A stretch of 64,000 nt of DNA from Neomegalonema sp. GTDB taxonomy: Bacteria > Pseudomonadota > Alphaproteobacteria > Rhodobacterales > Rhodobacteraceae. The stretch lies in assembly GCF_028688855.1 (NCBI RefSeq), contig NZ_JAQTXI010000002.1, positions 223,979 to 287,978 on the forward strand, given 5' to 3'. Shown one piece after another: positions 35,328 through 46,153 of the stretch. Numbering within the stretch: the stretch's first letter is position 1; each line of letters begins with the position of its first letter. The notes beneath the pieces were generated by a model, which had not been told where the DNA came from, did not search any database, and was given only the letters and a program-made list of their open reading frames with translations. Both the position numbers and the translations under genes were made by a program.

Positions 35328-35350
35328 GGGCCGGCCTGCGAGGCCGGTCC
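35328..35350 (+). terminator. Possible terminator after the P-type ATPase
   Basis: Ten-bp arms (35328-35337 and 35341-35350, one G-T pair) with a 3-base loop, 36 bases after the ATPase stop. The run that follows is C-rich, so termination is uncertain. Confidence 0.4.
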
Positions 35351-35426
35351 CTCCCCCCTGCGTCGGCGCGCGCGCAGAGCCCCGCCATAAGCTCAGCCTA
35401 TCGCAGTCTTTGGAAAATGCAATTAG

Positions 35427-37706
<2,280 letters not shown>

Positions 37707-37759
37707 CGCCACAGACGCCTCTCCGCTCCGGCGGGGAGGCGCCCTTCGCGCTCATCAGA

Positions 37760-37787
37760 CGCCGGAGCCCCGCGCGGGGCTCCGGCG
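37760..37787. terminator. Terminator between katG and the convergent DUF262 gene
   Basis: Perfect 12-bp arms (37760-37771 and 37776-37787) with a GCGC loop, followed by TCTT. It sits between two convergent genes and could serve both. Confidence 0.75.
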
Positions 37788-37804
37788 TCTTCCGCTTTCA
37801 GCCT

Positions 37805-39688
37805 TCAGGCGGCTTCGCCCTCCTCCCGCTCCGGCTCGACTTCATCCCCTTCCTCCGGCTCCGTCCCCGCATAGGCGGGCTTGTTCATGGCCTTCTCGAT
37901 CAGCGCCAGCAGTCTTTTGCGCCGATCCTCCATGAAGGCGTCGAAATCATCCGCGCGCAGGAGGCCCGGCGCGACGAGGTGAGAGGCCAGATAGCCGTCC
38001 AGATTGGCGGCTCTGATCGGCGGAGTCTCGGCGTCTCCCTGTTCGAGCTTCGCCAGATAGGCCGAAGGCGCGGCTCCGCCGATGCTGCGATTGGTCCGGA
38101 AGGACAGCGGCGTCTTGTTGATGATCGAGTCATAGATCTTGGCGTCGATCTTCCGGGCCTTGCACCAGTCCTGCGGGAAGATGTGGTGGATGTCGACGTT
38201 CTCTCCGAAGAAGACGGTGTGGTCGAAGCGCTGGCCGGAGCGGAAATCCTGCGCGCCCTCCTTCATCAGCAGCGCGTTCACCCCCTTGTAGGCGGCGGAG
38301 AGCCGCATGCGCATGGTCTTCAGGCGGTCGGCCCGGAAGATGGTTTCGCTGACCGCGCCGGGCTCCGGCCCGCCTTTCAGCCAGATCGGCGTCTCGATGA
38401 AATCCTGAGCGATCCTCGTCTCGACCGTCGAGCCGTAGAGCTCGCCGAACACGCCGCACCAGTACCATTGCGTCAGCTTGCTGCGGTTGGCTTCATGCTC
38501 CCAGGCCTCGCCGACATCCGCCAGGATCGCCGCCAGAGGCACGACCTGAGACTGGTAGGGCAGATCGAAGATCCGGTAGATGTGGAGCATGTGCAGGAAT
38601 TTCGCCGCCCGGACGAACCCCTGCTCCACCTGGCCCTCATAGCGCCTGTAGGCTTCGAGCGGCAGATCCAGCAGCGCCTGACGATTGCCGGACACCGCAG
38701 GCAGCTCCTTGCCCTGCTTGCCCGCCGCTTCTGCGGCGCGCCTCTTCTCGCGGGTGTGGAACAGGGAGACGGCCTGAAGGAAATCCGTGTTGCCGACTCC
38801 CGCCAGAATGCCCGACGTGGCTCCCGCCGGACGCAGCATCTCGGCCAGACGCTGCTGACGACCGGGCGTGATCCCGTCGCCCAACCAGTCCTTGCGCAGC
38901 TCATGTCCGGATGCGGCGTACATCGCCGTGACCAGTTCGAAGGCGTCGAGCGGCTTGCCTCCGGTGTTCACCTTCTCGAAGACGACGCAGACGGCCTCCT
39001 TCGAGGTATGGTGGTCGAGGGCGATCACGGGAACGCGGTAGCTCTTGAAATTCTCGAGCACGTCGTTCTTGAACTGGCGGAAGAGCATCTTCTTTTCCGG
39101 ATCGTCGCTCCAGTGATCGGTGAAGCCGTCCTGCCAGTTGTCCCAGTCGAAAACCTGGGCGACCGGAAACATCAGGGCCTCGTACTCCCCGGCCGGAGCA
39201 GAGAGATCAAGCCCTTTCTCGCGGCCGAAGGCGCCGCGTTCGATCCTGTCCTCGGGCAGGCCCAGAATGGCGGCCTCCCGCTCGACGGTTTCGTCCAGCG
39301 CCTTGCGGATGTCGATGTAGAACCACCGCTTGACCTTCTTCCTCTTCGGCGTGATGGTTTCGACCACCTGGCCGCGCAGGGTGACCTGATAGAGCGAGGT
39401 CATGCGCTGCTGTCCGTCGAGCAGCAGGGATTGCGGATTCGTCTCCCGAGCCTGAGCCGGCGCCCCCTCGATGGGGCGAGGCTTGAAATTCACCGCGCCG
39501 CCCGTGTCCAGGGACATCAGCGCCCCGACCGGAAAGGCGCGCGACACGGAGGCGATCAGACTCTTGATCCGCTCCTCGTCCCAGACCCAGCTTCTCTGGA
39601 AGTCGGGCAACTGGATGACGCCGCGACGGCATTCGTCAAGAAGGCGGTGGAGATCGACCGGATTGGTCTGAAATGTCGAGCCAGCCAT
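37805..39688 (-). CDS. DUF262 + HNH-like (DUF1524) protein, GmrSD-type putative restriction enzyme
   Basis: 627 residues from ATG 39688 (another ATG three codons upstream; no strong ribosome binding site for either). The N-terminal DUF262 fold shows QLPDFQRSWVWDEERIKSL and LLDGQQRMTSLYQV, the ParB/Srx-like NTPase motifs of GmrS. The C-terminal part has DIHHIFPQDWC (about residue 500) followed by INKTPLSFRTNRSIGG, the H..N pattern of the GmrD-type HNH nuclease. Fusions of this type restrict phage DNA with modified bases, or degrade foreign DNA more generally. The final 20 residues are very Glu-rich. It stands alone between katG and the sugar cluster. Confidence 0.8.
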   Translation of the reverse strand: MAGSTFQTNPVDLHRLLDECRRGVIQLPDFQRSWVWDEERIKSLIASVSRAFPVGALMSLDTGGAVNFKPRPIEGAPAQARETNPQSLLLDGQQRMTSLYQVTLRGQVVETITPKRKKVKRWFYIDIRKALDETVEREAAILGLPEDRIERGAFGREKGLDLSAPAGEYEALMFPVAQVFDWDNWQDGFTDHWSDDPEKKMLFRQFKNDVLENFKSYRVPVIALDHHTSKEAVCVVFEKVNTGGKPLDAFELVTAMYAASGHELRKDWLGDGITPGRQQRLAEMLRPAGATSGILAGVGNTDFLQAVSLFHTREKRRAAEAAGKQGKELPAVSGNRQALLDLPLEAYRRYEGQVEQGFVRAAKFLHMLHIYRIFDLPYQSQVVPLAAILADVGEAWEHEANRSKLTQWYWCGVFGELYGSTVETRIAQDFIETPIWLKGGPEPGAVSETIFRADRLKTMRMRLSAAYKGVNALLMKEGAQDFRSGQRFDHTVFFGENVDIHHIFPQDWCKARKIDAKIYDSIINKTPLSFRTNRSIGGAAPSAYLAKLEQGDAETPPIRAANLDGYLASHLVAPGLLRADDFDAFMEDRRKRLLALIEKAMNKPAYAGTEPEEGDEVEPEREEGEAA

Positions 39689-39889
39689 TGATTTCATTCG
39701 GGAAGGCGTGGGGCGCCCGGCAGGAGACGGCGGCTCCCACGCAGACCGCCCGCCCGCGCCGCGCGGAGATGCGCGGCAGGCCTCCTCAGGCCCGGTTTTC
39801 AACCGAAAGTCAACCCGTCCCGAAGCTTCATCCCTGAGCTTCGGCGGCTCCGGCCGCCGAAGCGCCGGGCCGCCCCCGCCCGACCGTCT

Positions 39890-40579
39890 TCAGCGGGCGA
39901 GCAGCCGCTCGGCGAGTTCGAAATCCGCCAGGACGTCCACATCCACGGCGCGCTCCCAGGGAGTCGGCCAGGCGCGCACGCCCTCGGGCAGGAAGCTGCG
40001 CTCGCGCCGGAGCGTCTCGACCCGCAGCACGTAGCAGGCGCCCGTCAGCGCCGCCAGACTCCCCGAGCCGACGGCCTCCCCGAGCGCCTCGCGGTCGAAG
40101 CGCCCCTCGGCGTCGAGGCGGCCGTAATGATTGAGCGGCTTCTCCGCGAGGGTCACCGTCACGGCGGCCTCGGCGCCCTGATCCAGACAGAGCGACAGAC
40201 AGCCCTCGATGTCCTCGGCGCTGCGCAGCGGCGAGGTCGGCTGGAGCAGCACGAGCCATTCGTAGCTCCGGCCTTCGGCCTCGCAGAAATCGATCGCATG
40301 CAGCGCCACGTCCACGCTGGAGGCCGCATCCGTCGCCAGATGCTCCGGACGCAGGAAAGGCGCTTCTCCGCCCGCCGCCCGCACCGCCTCGGCGATGGCG
40401 GGGTCGTCGGTGCTGAGGATCGTCCGGTCCAGACGCGGCGAGGCCAGAGCCGCCCGCACCGTATGGGCGATCATCGGAATCCCGCCCAGAGGCCGGATGT
40501 TCTTCCCCGGCAGACGCTTGGAGCCGCCCCGCGCCGGAATCAGCGCGAGCACCCCGCCCCGGCCCCGCTGCGCGTTCAT
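39890..40579 (-). CDS. neuA: Acylneuraminate (nonulosonate) cytidylyltransferase
   Basis: 229 residues with the CMP-sialate synthetase signature ALIPARGGSKRLPGKNIRPLGG at the N-terminus, LQPTSPLRSAEDI in the middle and WERAVDVDVLADFELAE at the C-terminus. It activates a nonulosonic acid with CTP, giving CMP-sugar for surface polysaccharide or glycoprotein. The start overlaps the neuB-like stop by four bases. Which sugar (neuraminic, legionaminic or pseudaminic) is not decided by sequence; the aminotransferase next door favours a legionaminic or similar diamino sugar. Confidence 0.88.
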   Translation of the reverse strand: MNAQRGRGGVLALIPARGGSKRLPGKNIRPLGGIPMIAHTVRAALASPRLDRTILSTDDPAIAEAVRAAGGEAPFLRPEHLATDAASSVDVALHAIDFCEAEGRSYEWLVLLQPTSPLRSAEDIEGCLSLCLDQGAEAAVTVTLAEKPLNHYGRLDAEGRFDREALGEAVGSGSLAALTGACYVLRVETLRRERSFLPEGVRAWPTPWERAVDVDVLADFELAERLLAR

Positions 40580-41625
40580 GACAGATCCGCCCAGTTCAGG
40601 GCCTCGCCCTCGGCGAGGTCGCGGGCGAGCCTGCGGCCGACCACCTCGTCGATCATGGCCGGAGAAATCCCCGTCGCCGGACGCAGCGCCGCGAGATCGG
40701 CCTCCGCCACCGCTTCTCCGGCGGCCATGGCCCGCCGCAGACGCAGCCCCCGACGCGCCACGGCGCGCGTGTTCAGCTCGGCGGCCCTCGGCGACTTCAC
40801 CCCGTCGCCGAGCGCGGCCTCGACGAAGCGCAGCTCCTCGATCAGGCGCTTGAGCTCGCCCGGCTCCAGAGAGGCGGCGTGATCGGGGCCCTCCATGCCG
40901 CGGTCGAGGGTGTAATGCTTCTCCAGCACGCACATGCCCAGCGCCCGCGCGGCCAGAGCCGCCGCCACGCCCAGCGAATGGTCGGAATAGCCGACCTGGC
41001 GTCCGAAGGCCTGACGGATGGCCGGAATGGCCTTCAGGTTGAGGTCCGCCGCCGCCGCCGGGTAATTGGAGGTGCAATGCAGCACCACCACGCCGGGGCA
41101 TCCGCCCGCGTCCAGCTCGCGCAGGGCGCGTTCGATCTCGCCGAGCCCCGCCATGCCCGTCGAGAGGATCACGGGCCTGCCCAGCCGCGCGGCCTTGCGC
41201 AGGAAGGGAATGTTGTCGATCTCGCCCGAGGGCCATTTCAGCGCCGGAGGATCGAGGCTCGCCACGAAATCGAGGCTTCCGGCGTCGAAGGCGGTGGACA
41301 TGAAGGCGATGTCCCGATCCCGGCAATGGGCGGCGAGCTTCTCGAACTGGGGAAAGCTCAGCTCCAGGGCCCGGAGCATCTCCATCTGTCCGCCGTCCTG
41401 GCCGGTGTTGCGGGCCTGATAGGCGGCCTTGCGCGCTTCGGCGGAGACGATCTCCCGGACCTGGAAGGTCTGGAACTTCACGGCGTCGGCGCCGGCCTCG
41501 GCGGCGGCGTCGATGAGCCGGAGCGCGAGGTCCATGTCGCCGTTATGGTTGACGCCCGCTTCCGCGATCACATAGCAGGGCGCGTCTTCGCCGATCTCGC
41601 GCGCGCCGAATTTCAGGGAGGTCAT
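40576..41625 (-). CDS. neuB: N-acylneuraminate / legionaminate synthase
   Basis: 349 residues. It condenses phosphoenolpyruvate with a hexosamine to make a nonulosonic acid. Family motifs are YVIAEAGVNHNGDMDLA, KFQTFQVREIVSA, MSTAFDAGSLDF, LHCTSNYPA and GYSDHSLG, and a C-terminal SAF (antifreeze-like) domain, from RGLRLRRAMAAGE to the end, positions the substrate as in NeuB. It is in an operon with the cytidylyltransferase (4-base overlap) and follows the aminotransferase by 74 bp. No epimerase, dehydratase or acetyltransferase of the pathway is present in the window, so those must lie elsewhere. Confidence 0.9.
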   Translation of the reverse strand: MTSLKFGAREIGEDAPCYVIAEAGVNHNGDMDLALRLIDAAAEAGADAVKFQTFQVREIVSAEARKAAYQARNTGQDGGQMEMLRALELSFPQFEKLAAHCRDRDIAFMSTAFDAGSLDFVASLDPPALKWPSGEIDNIPFLRKAARLGRPVILSTGMAGLGEIERALRELDAGGCPGVVVLHCTSNYPAAAADLNLKAIPAIRQAFGRQVGYSDHSLGVAAALAARALGMCVLEKHYTLDRGMEGPDHAASLEPGELKRLIEELRFVEAALGDGVKSPRAAELNTRAVARRGLRLRRAMAAGEAVAEADLAALRPATGISPAMIDEVVGRRLARDLAEGEALNWADLS

Positions 41626-41699
41626 GGGTTCGCCCGTGTCGAATTCAGGGAGAGGGAGAGGCCCCGCCGCAGGGCGGGGCGCGGAGTCTTCAGGCGTCC

Positions 41700-43178
41700 T
41701 CAGCGACGCAGGGTCTTGCGGATGACGTCGACCACCCGCTCGAGCTGCGCCTCGGTGAGCGCCGTGCCCGAAGGCAGGCAGAGGCCCTGCTCGAACAGCC
41801 CGTCGCAGACCGATTCATTGTCGCCATGGCCGAAATAGCCGCGCCCCTCGAAGACGGGCTGACGATGCATCGGCTTCCAGAGCGGCCGCGATTCGATCTT
41901 CGCCGCCGTCAGGGCGGCCATGAGGTCCGCCGCCGCGACGCCGCCCGTCCGCCGGGGATCGAGCGTCATGGTCGAGAGCCAGCGGTTGGAGCGGCCGAAG
42001 GGCGCTTCGGGCATGAAGCTCAGGCCGTCGAGTCCGCCGAGGGCGGCCTCGTAGAAGGCGAAGACCCGGCGGCGCTGCTCCACGCGACGCTCCAGCAGCC
42101 GCAGCTGCCCCACGCCCACGCCCGCCAGGATGTTGCTCATCCGGTAATTGTAGCCGTAGACGCTGTGCTGGTAATGGGGGGCCGGATCGCGCGCCTGGGT
42201 CGAGAGGAAGCGGGCGCGGGCGATGGCCTCGACGTCGTCGGAGACCAGCGCCCCGCCGCCGGAGGTGGTGATGATCTTGTTGCCGTTGAAGGACACCACG
42301 CCGAAGGCGCCGATGGAGCCGCTCCTGCGGCCCTTGTAGTCGGCGCCGAGGGATTCGGCCGCGTCCTCGACCACGGGAACGCCATGGGCGGCGCAGATCT
42401 CCAGGATGGGGTCGTAGTCGGCGCTCTGGCCGTAGAGATTGGCGACGATCACCGCCCGGGGCTTGCGGCCCTCGCGGGCGGCGGCGGCGAAGGCGCGCTC
42501 AAGGGCGGCCGGAGACATGTTCCAGCTGTCGGGCTCGCTGTCGATGAAGACCGGCTCGGCCCACTGATAGAGCGCCGGAGCCACCGAAGCGATGAAGGTG
42601 AAGGAGGAGCAGAAGACCAGATCGCCCGGCTTCACGCCCAGCAGCGCCATGGAGAGATGCAGCGCCGCCGAACCGGAGCTGAGCGCCAGGGCGGCCTTCA
42701 CGCCGAGAGAAGCGGCGATGTCCTTTTCAAAGCGCTCGACGTTGGGGCCGAGCGGCGCGATCCAGTTGGTGTCGAAGGCGTGGAGCGCGAGCTCCTCCTC
42801 CTCGCCGCCGACATGGGGCGGAGAGAGCAGGATGGGTTCGTCGCGCCGGTCGCGCCGGACCACCGAGGCCACGCGGCCCCGGGCGTCGACCACCGCGGCG
42901 AGGCGCAGATTGGCCGCGGCCATGGCCTTCTGGGCGGCCTCGGGAGGCTCGGCCGCGCCCACTCTGGCGAGGGCGCCGGGCGGCAGGGCGCTCAGGGGGG
43001 TTTCGTCGGAGAAGCCGGCGATCCTCATCCGGCGGACGGCCCGCTCGGTGATCTCGCGCAGGGGCTCGCCGTCCTCGCCGACCAGGATCAGGGCCTCTTC
43101 GCCCGAGGCGAGCATGCGGCGCAAGGCTTCCTGGAGAGTCGCAACCGAGGGGATGGTCAAGCCGTCGAACTGGGGCAT
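41700..43178 (-). CDS. CBS-domain / DegT-DnrJ aminotransferase fusion (LegC/PglE-like)
   Basis: 492 residues from ATG 43178. The C-terminal ~370 residues form a sugar aminotransferase: ALALSSGSAALHLSMALLG, SSFTFIASVAPALYQWAEPVFIDSEPDSWNM, DAAESLGADYKGRRSG and the PLP Lys in SFNGNKIITTSGGGA. This group converts 4-keto hexoses to 4-amino forms in legionaminic, bacillosamine and related pathways. The first ~115 residues resemble a pair of CBS units (SVATLQEALRRMLASGEEALILVGEDG, PPEAAQKAMAAANLRLAAVVDARG), a module better known in front of nucleotidyltransferases such as PtmE. It precedes neuB in the same orientation. Confidence 0.8.
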   Translation of the reverse strand: MPQFDGLTIPSVATLQEALRRMLASGEEALILVGEDGEPLREITERAVRRMRIAGFSDETPLSALPPGALARVGAAEPPEAAQKAMAAANLRLAAVVDARGRVASVVRRDRRDEPILLSPPHVGGEEEELALHAFDTNWIAPLGPNVERFEKDIAASLGVKAALALSSGSAALHLSMALLGVKPGDLVFCSSFTFIASVAPALYQWAEPVFIDSEPDSWNMSPAALERAFAAAAREGRKPRAVIVANLYGQSADYDPILEICAAHGVPVVEDAAESLGADYKGRRSGSIGAFGVVSFNGNKIITTSGGGALVSDDVEAIARARFLSTQARDPAPHYQHSVYGYNYRMSNILAGVGVGQLRLLERRVEQRRRVFAFYEAALGGLDGLSFMPEAPFGRSNRWLSTMTLDPRRTGGVAAADLMAALTAAKIESRPLWKPMHRQPVFEGRGYFGHGDNESVCDGLFEQGLCLPSGTALTEAQLERVVDVIRKTLRR

Positions 43179-43791
43179 CTGGAGCACGCCTTTGATGGAA
43201 CGAGAGAGCAAATTCCGGACGGAGCCGCTTGTAGCACCGTTTTCAGAAAACTGCGTGTCTTCAGATGCCCCCCGCGAGAAATCCGCAGGAGGTCCCCCGA
43301 TCCGGGACCAGGGCGGCCCGTCGCATGAAGATCCAGCGAAAACCGCGCCTTGAGCCGAGATCCGGCCCGCCGCGCGCCGCGGGGAACGCACGCCACGACC
43401 CTTCGCCGCACCCTTTCCTTCCGGATGGGGCTCGCGCGGAGCTGCGGCGGCTGGCGGCTCGGAGGCTGGTCCGGCGCGGCCTCGGGAATCTCCGGAGCGG
43501 CGCGCGCGGGGCGTCTCCCCGGCCTTGTCCGGGCGCGGCGCAGGCGACCCGGGCGATTGTCCCGACTTGAAACGACCGGACATCAACCGACTGAAAACAA
43601 AAGACGAAGCAGGATCTTGCGGCGTTTTCCGCAGCGCTGCGGATCGTCACAATTCCATTTCCCAAAGAAGCTCCCGCATATATGTTTCCCCGAGATCGGC
43701 GTCAGGATTCAGGACAAGGCTCCCGCCTGGAGAACCAGGCGGGCGCGGACGAACGCGGCGTGACTACAAATGAACCCGAAGGAATTTCCTG
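43179..43791. other. Divergent intergenic region, no supported gene
   Basis: 613 bases between the aminotransferase operon and the rightward 43795 gene. The open frames here have the look of chance GC-rich frames. An AT-richer part near 43570-43690 may contain the promoter for the rightward gene. Confidence 0.5.
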
Positions 43792-43794
43792 TTG

Positions 43795-45834
43795 ATGGGG
43801 AAAAAGGATTTCAGACGTCGTTTCGACAAGCCTCCGGCATTCCCAGACACGCAGACCGCATCGGACGCCCTCAGACTCAGCATGAAGGACGCCCCCTTCG
43901 TGGAGCATCTCCCGGACAGCCTGTCCGGGAGCGGGTTCCGGTCGATCCGCCGGAAGCTGCTCGACGCCTGCGGCCTGCACAACCAGTTCCTCGGCGCCGA
44001 AAGATCCATCCTCCTGCTGCCGTTCAGGGAGAGCGGAGCGGCCCCCTTCCTGATCGTGACGCCCGGAGCGCGCCCTCCGCCGCCCCTGATCCAGAGCGCG
44101 GCGGGAGGCCTCGTGCAGGGCGGCGATCCGCTTCAGGAGGCCTTTCCCGCGCAGGCGCGCGTCGCGCGGTTCGACTCCAGCATCGGCCTCACCTATGAGC
44201 GGGGCGACCGGGACTACACCCGCGCCAACCTCTGGAGCGACCGCCTGAGCCGACGCCTGGAGCAGGATTTCAGCGCCCGCGAATCCGCCTATTTCGAACC
44301 CGTCCGCCGCCTGATCCGCTCCAGCGCCGCGCAGAACCTCGCGCTGAACAGCCAGCTGCTCCAGCTGACCCGGGAGACGCGTCAGGGAGAGCCGGTGGTG
44401 ATCGTCGCCGGAGAACGCGACTGGCGTCCTCTGGCGGACGCGCTCCTCAGAGCGGGGATGGGCGACGCGGGCCTCGCGGTGCTGCTGTGCGGCGCGCATG
44501 GGATGGACAATCTGCGGATGGCCTGGTGCGCCTTTCAGGACCGGATCCAGGGCCTCTGGGGAGGCTCGTTCCGGTCCGCCTCCAGCCTGGCCGGGACCGC
44601 CGCGCTCCTGAAGCCCGACCCCCTTCCCGAGGACAGTCTGAATCTGGTGGCGGCGGATCTGCGCAATCCGGAGGAAGGGCGCTGGGCGCCTGCGGCTCTG
44701 GCCATTCTGGAGGGGCTGACCCTTCAGGACGAACCCTGCGTCCTGGCTCCGCAGGAGCCTCTGAGGCGCCGGTGGCGGCGCTGGTTCTCCCGACGGCGGC
44801 GCCCCTTCGAGGGAACGCATGAGGCGGCCTCTCCGTTCATGCCGGTCCGGCCGCCCCGGACGCCCCTGTGGCTGCGGCCCTCTCTGGAGAGGATCTTCGA
44901 GGATTTCCGGACGGAGGAGGATGCGGGAGCCTTCCTGCTGGAGGCTTCGCGACGGATGTTCGCGGAATGGCCGCGGGCTCTGGCGGCGGGCGAGGCCGTG
45001 GAGGCCTGGTGCGCGCGGGATCTGCGTCGGCGGGTCTATTGCGTCCCGGGCAACGGGCGCCTTCTGGGGATGACGGCGGCCCTCGCCGCCCGACGGGCCG
45101 GCGCGACGAGCGTCGAGGTGCAGACCCTTCTGGTCAGCCGGTCTCCGCGCTACGATTCTCCGCTGGCGACGCATGTGGCCTGTCTCGACCGGCATCAGCG
45201 GGCGATCTACGTCGAGCACATGGGGCATGATCCGGAGCGGGTCGTGGTGGTGGGCTCGATCCTGGAGGCCGCGCTGATGCAGAAGCGCAGGGCTCGGGCG
45301 CGGAAGGACGACGGGGCCCGGGAGGACGGGGCTCCGGAGGGCGCGCCGATCCTGCTCTATCCGACGCAGGGGCTGCATCATCTGGACGCTCTGGCCCTGT
45401 CGTTTCTCCATGCCGCGCATCTTGAAGACATGGGCTGGGAGATCGTCGTGACGACCCATCCCTCGATGAGCGCGCAGACCCGGAAGGACATCGAGCGGAA
45501 GCTGGGGCGGAAGGTCTTCCGGAACAGGAAATCGGACGACGTGTTGAACAATCCCGACCTCAAGGCTGTCTGCACCTTGTTCAGCAATGTCGGCTATAGC
45601 GCGGCCTTGCGGGGGATCCCCGTCCTGAGGCTGAACATGGACGAGAACATCACGACCGATTTCCCTTCGATGGGCTTCGCGCATGACGTCGACAGGATCG
45701 AGGATCTGCAGCGGATGCTTTCGGACATCCCCGCCCTGCAGCAGAGGAATGCGGAATACATGAAGGAGTTCAGGAGCACCAATCCCGAGCTGTTCGATGG
45801 CCTGGCTCTGGAGCGCATCCTGAACATCCGATGA
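43795..45834 (+). CDS. Probable surface-polysaccharide glycosyltransferase-like protein, unassigned
   Basis: 679 residues from ATG 43795 (TTG 43792 is also possible, with AAGGA upstream). No family is certain. The C-terminal ~250 residues resemble a capsule-type glycosyltransferase: RVYCVPGNGRLLGMTAALAARRAG, ILLYPTQGLHHLDALALSF, TTHPSMSAQTRKDIERKLG, ALRGIPVLRLNMDENITTDFPSMGFAHDV. A phosphate/HPS-like motif pattern (lone TTHP and LRGIPVLR) recalls sialyl- or polysialyl-type transferases. Divergent placement beside the nonulosonic acid genes supports a role in attaching or polymerising that sugar, but this is inferred from context. Confidence 0.5.
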   Translation: MGKKDFRRRFDKPPAFPDTQTASDALRLSMKDAPFVEHLPDSLSGSGFRSIRRKLLDACGLHNQFLGAERSILLLPFRESGAAPFLIVTPGARPPPPLIQSAAGGLVQGGDPLQEAFPAQARVARFDSSIGLTYERGDRDYTRANLWSDRLSRRLEQDFSARESAYFEPVRRLIRSSAAQNLALNSQLLQLTRETRQGEPVVIVAGERDWRPLADALLRAGMGDAGLAVLLCGAHGMDNLRMAWCAFQDRIQGLWGGSFRSASSLAGTAALLKPDPLPEDSLNLVAADLRNPEEGRWAPAALAILEGLTLQDEPCVLAPQEPLRRRWRRWFSRRRRPFEGTHEAASPFMPVRPPRTPLWLRPSLERIFEDFRTEEDAGAFLLEASRRMFAEWPRALAAGEAVEAWCARDLRRRVYCVPGNGRLLGMTAALAARRAGATSVEVQTLLVSRSPRYDSPLATHVACLDRHQRAIYVEHMGHDPERVVVVGSILEAALMQKRRARARKDDGAREDGAPEGAPILLYPTQGLHHLDALALSFLHAAHLEDMGWEIVVTTHPSMSAQTRKDIERKLGRKVFRNRKSDDVLNNPDLKAVCTLFSNVGYSAALRGIPVLRLNMDENITTDFPSMGFAHDVDRIEDLQRMLSDIPALQQRNAEYMKEFRSTNPELFDGLALERILNIR

Positions 45835-46153
45835 TCCGCACAGGGTCGGATCCCTGACGAGGACCGGCTCCGCCGATCTCATCCTTTCATCAGACGCCCG
45901 CATGAACCGGGGAAGGCGGAGGCCTTTCCGGAGCGTCTGGCTGCGCCTCGGGGATCGTCCGGCGCATGCGTCGGGCGGCGCCGGATCTGTGGACGACAGG
46001 CTTCATCATCGGCGGGGCGCCTCCGGGCTCTCCTTGTCGGCGGTTTCCTCGACAAGGTTTCCTTGCGGGAAGCGGAAAAAGGCCCTCAAATCGGATTCCT
46101 CCGAGCTTGCCTCATTTCAAAGGTGAACCCACGAACCCGCCGAGGAAGGAAAC
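45835..46153 (+). other. Intergenic region upstream of the AGCS transporter
   Basis: 319 bases without a convincing gene; short open frames do not resemble proteins I know. AGGAAGGAAAC directly precedes the transporter ATG. Confidence 0.5.

Noticed and set aside
32095..35388. A 1097-codon minus-strand frame opposite the P-type ATPase
   Set aside because: The plus strand has all ATPase motifs; the minus frame is the mirror of it.
43179..43791. Several short frames between the aminotransferase and the 43795 gene
   Set aside because: Low-complexity Arg/Gly/Pro frames on both strands, no ribosome-binding sites in place, no family resemblance.
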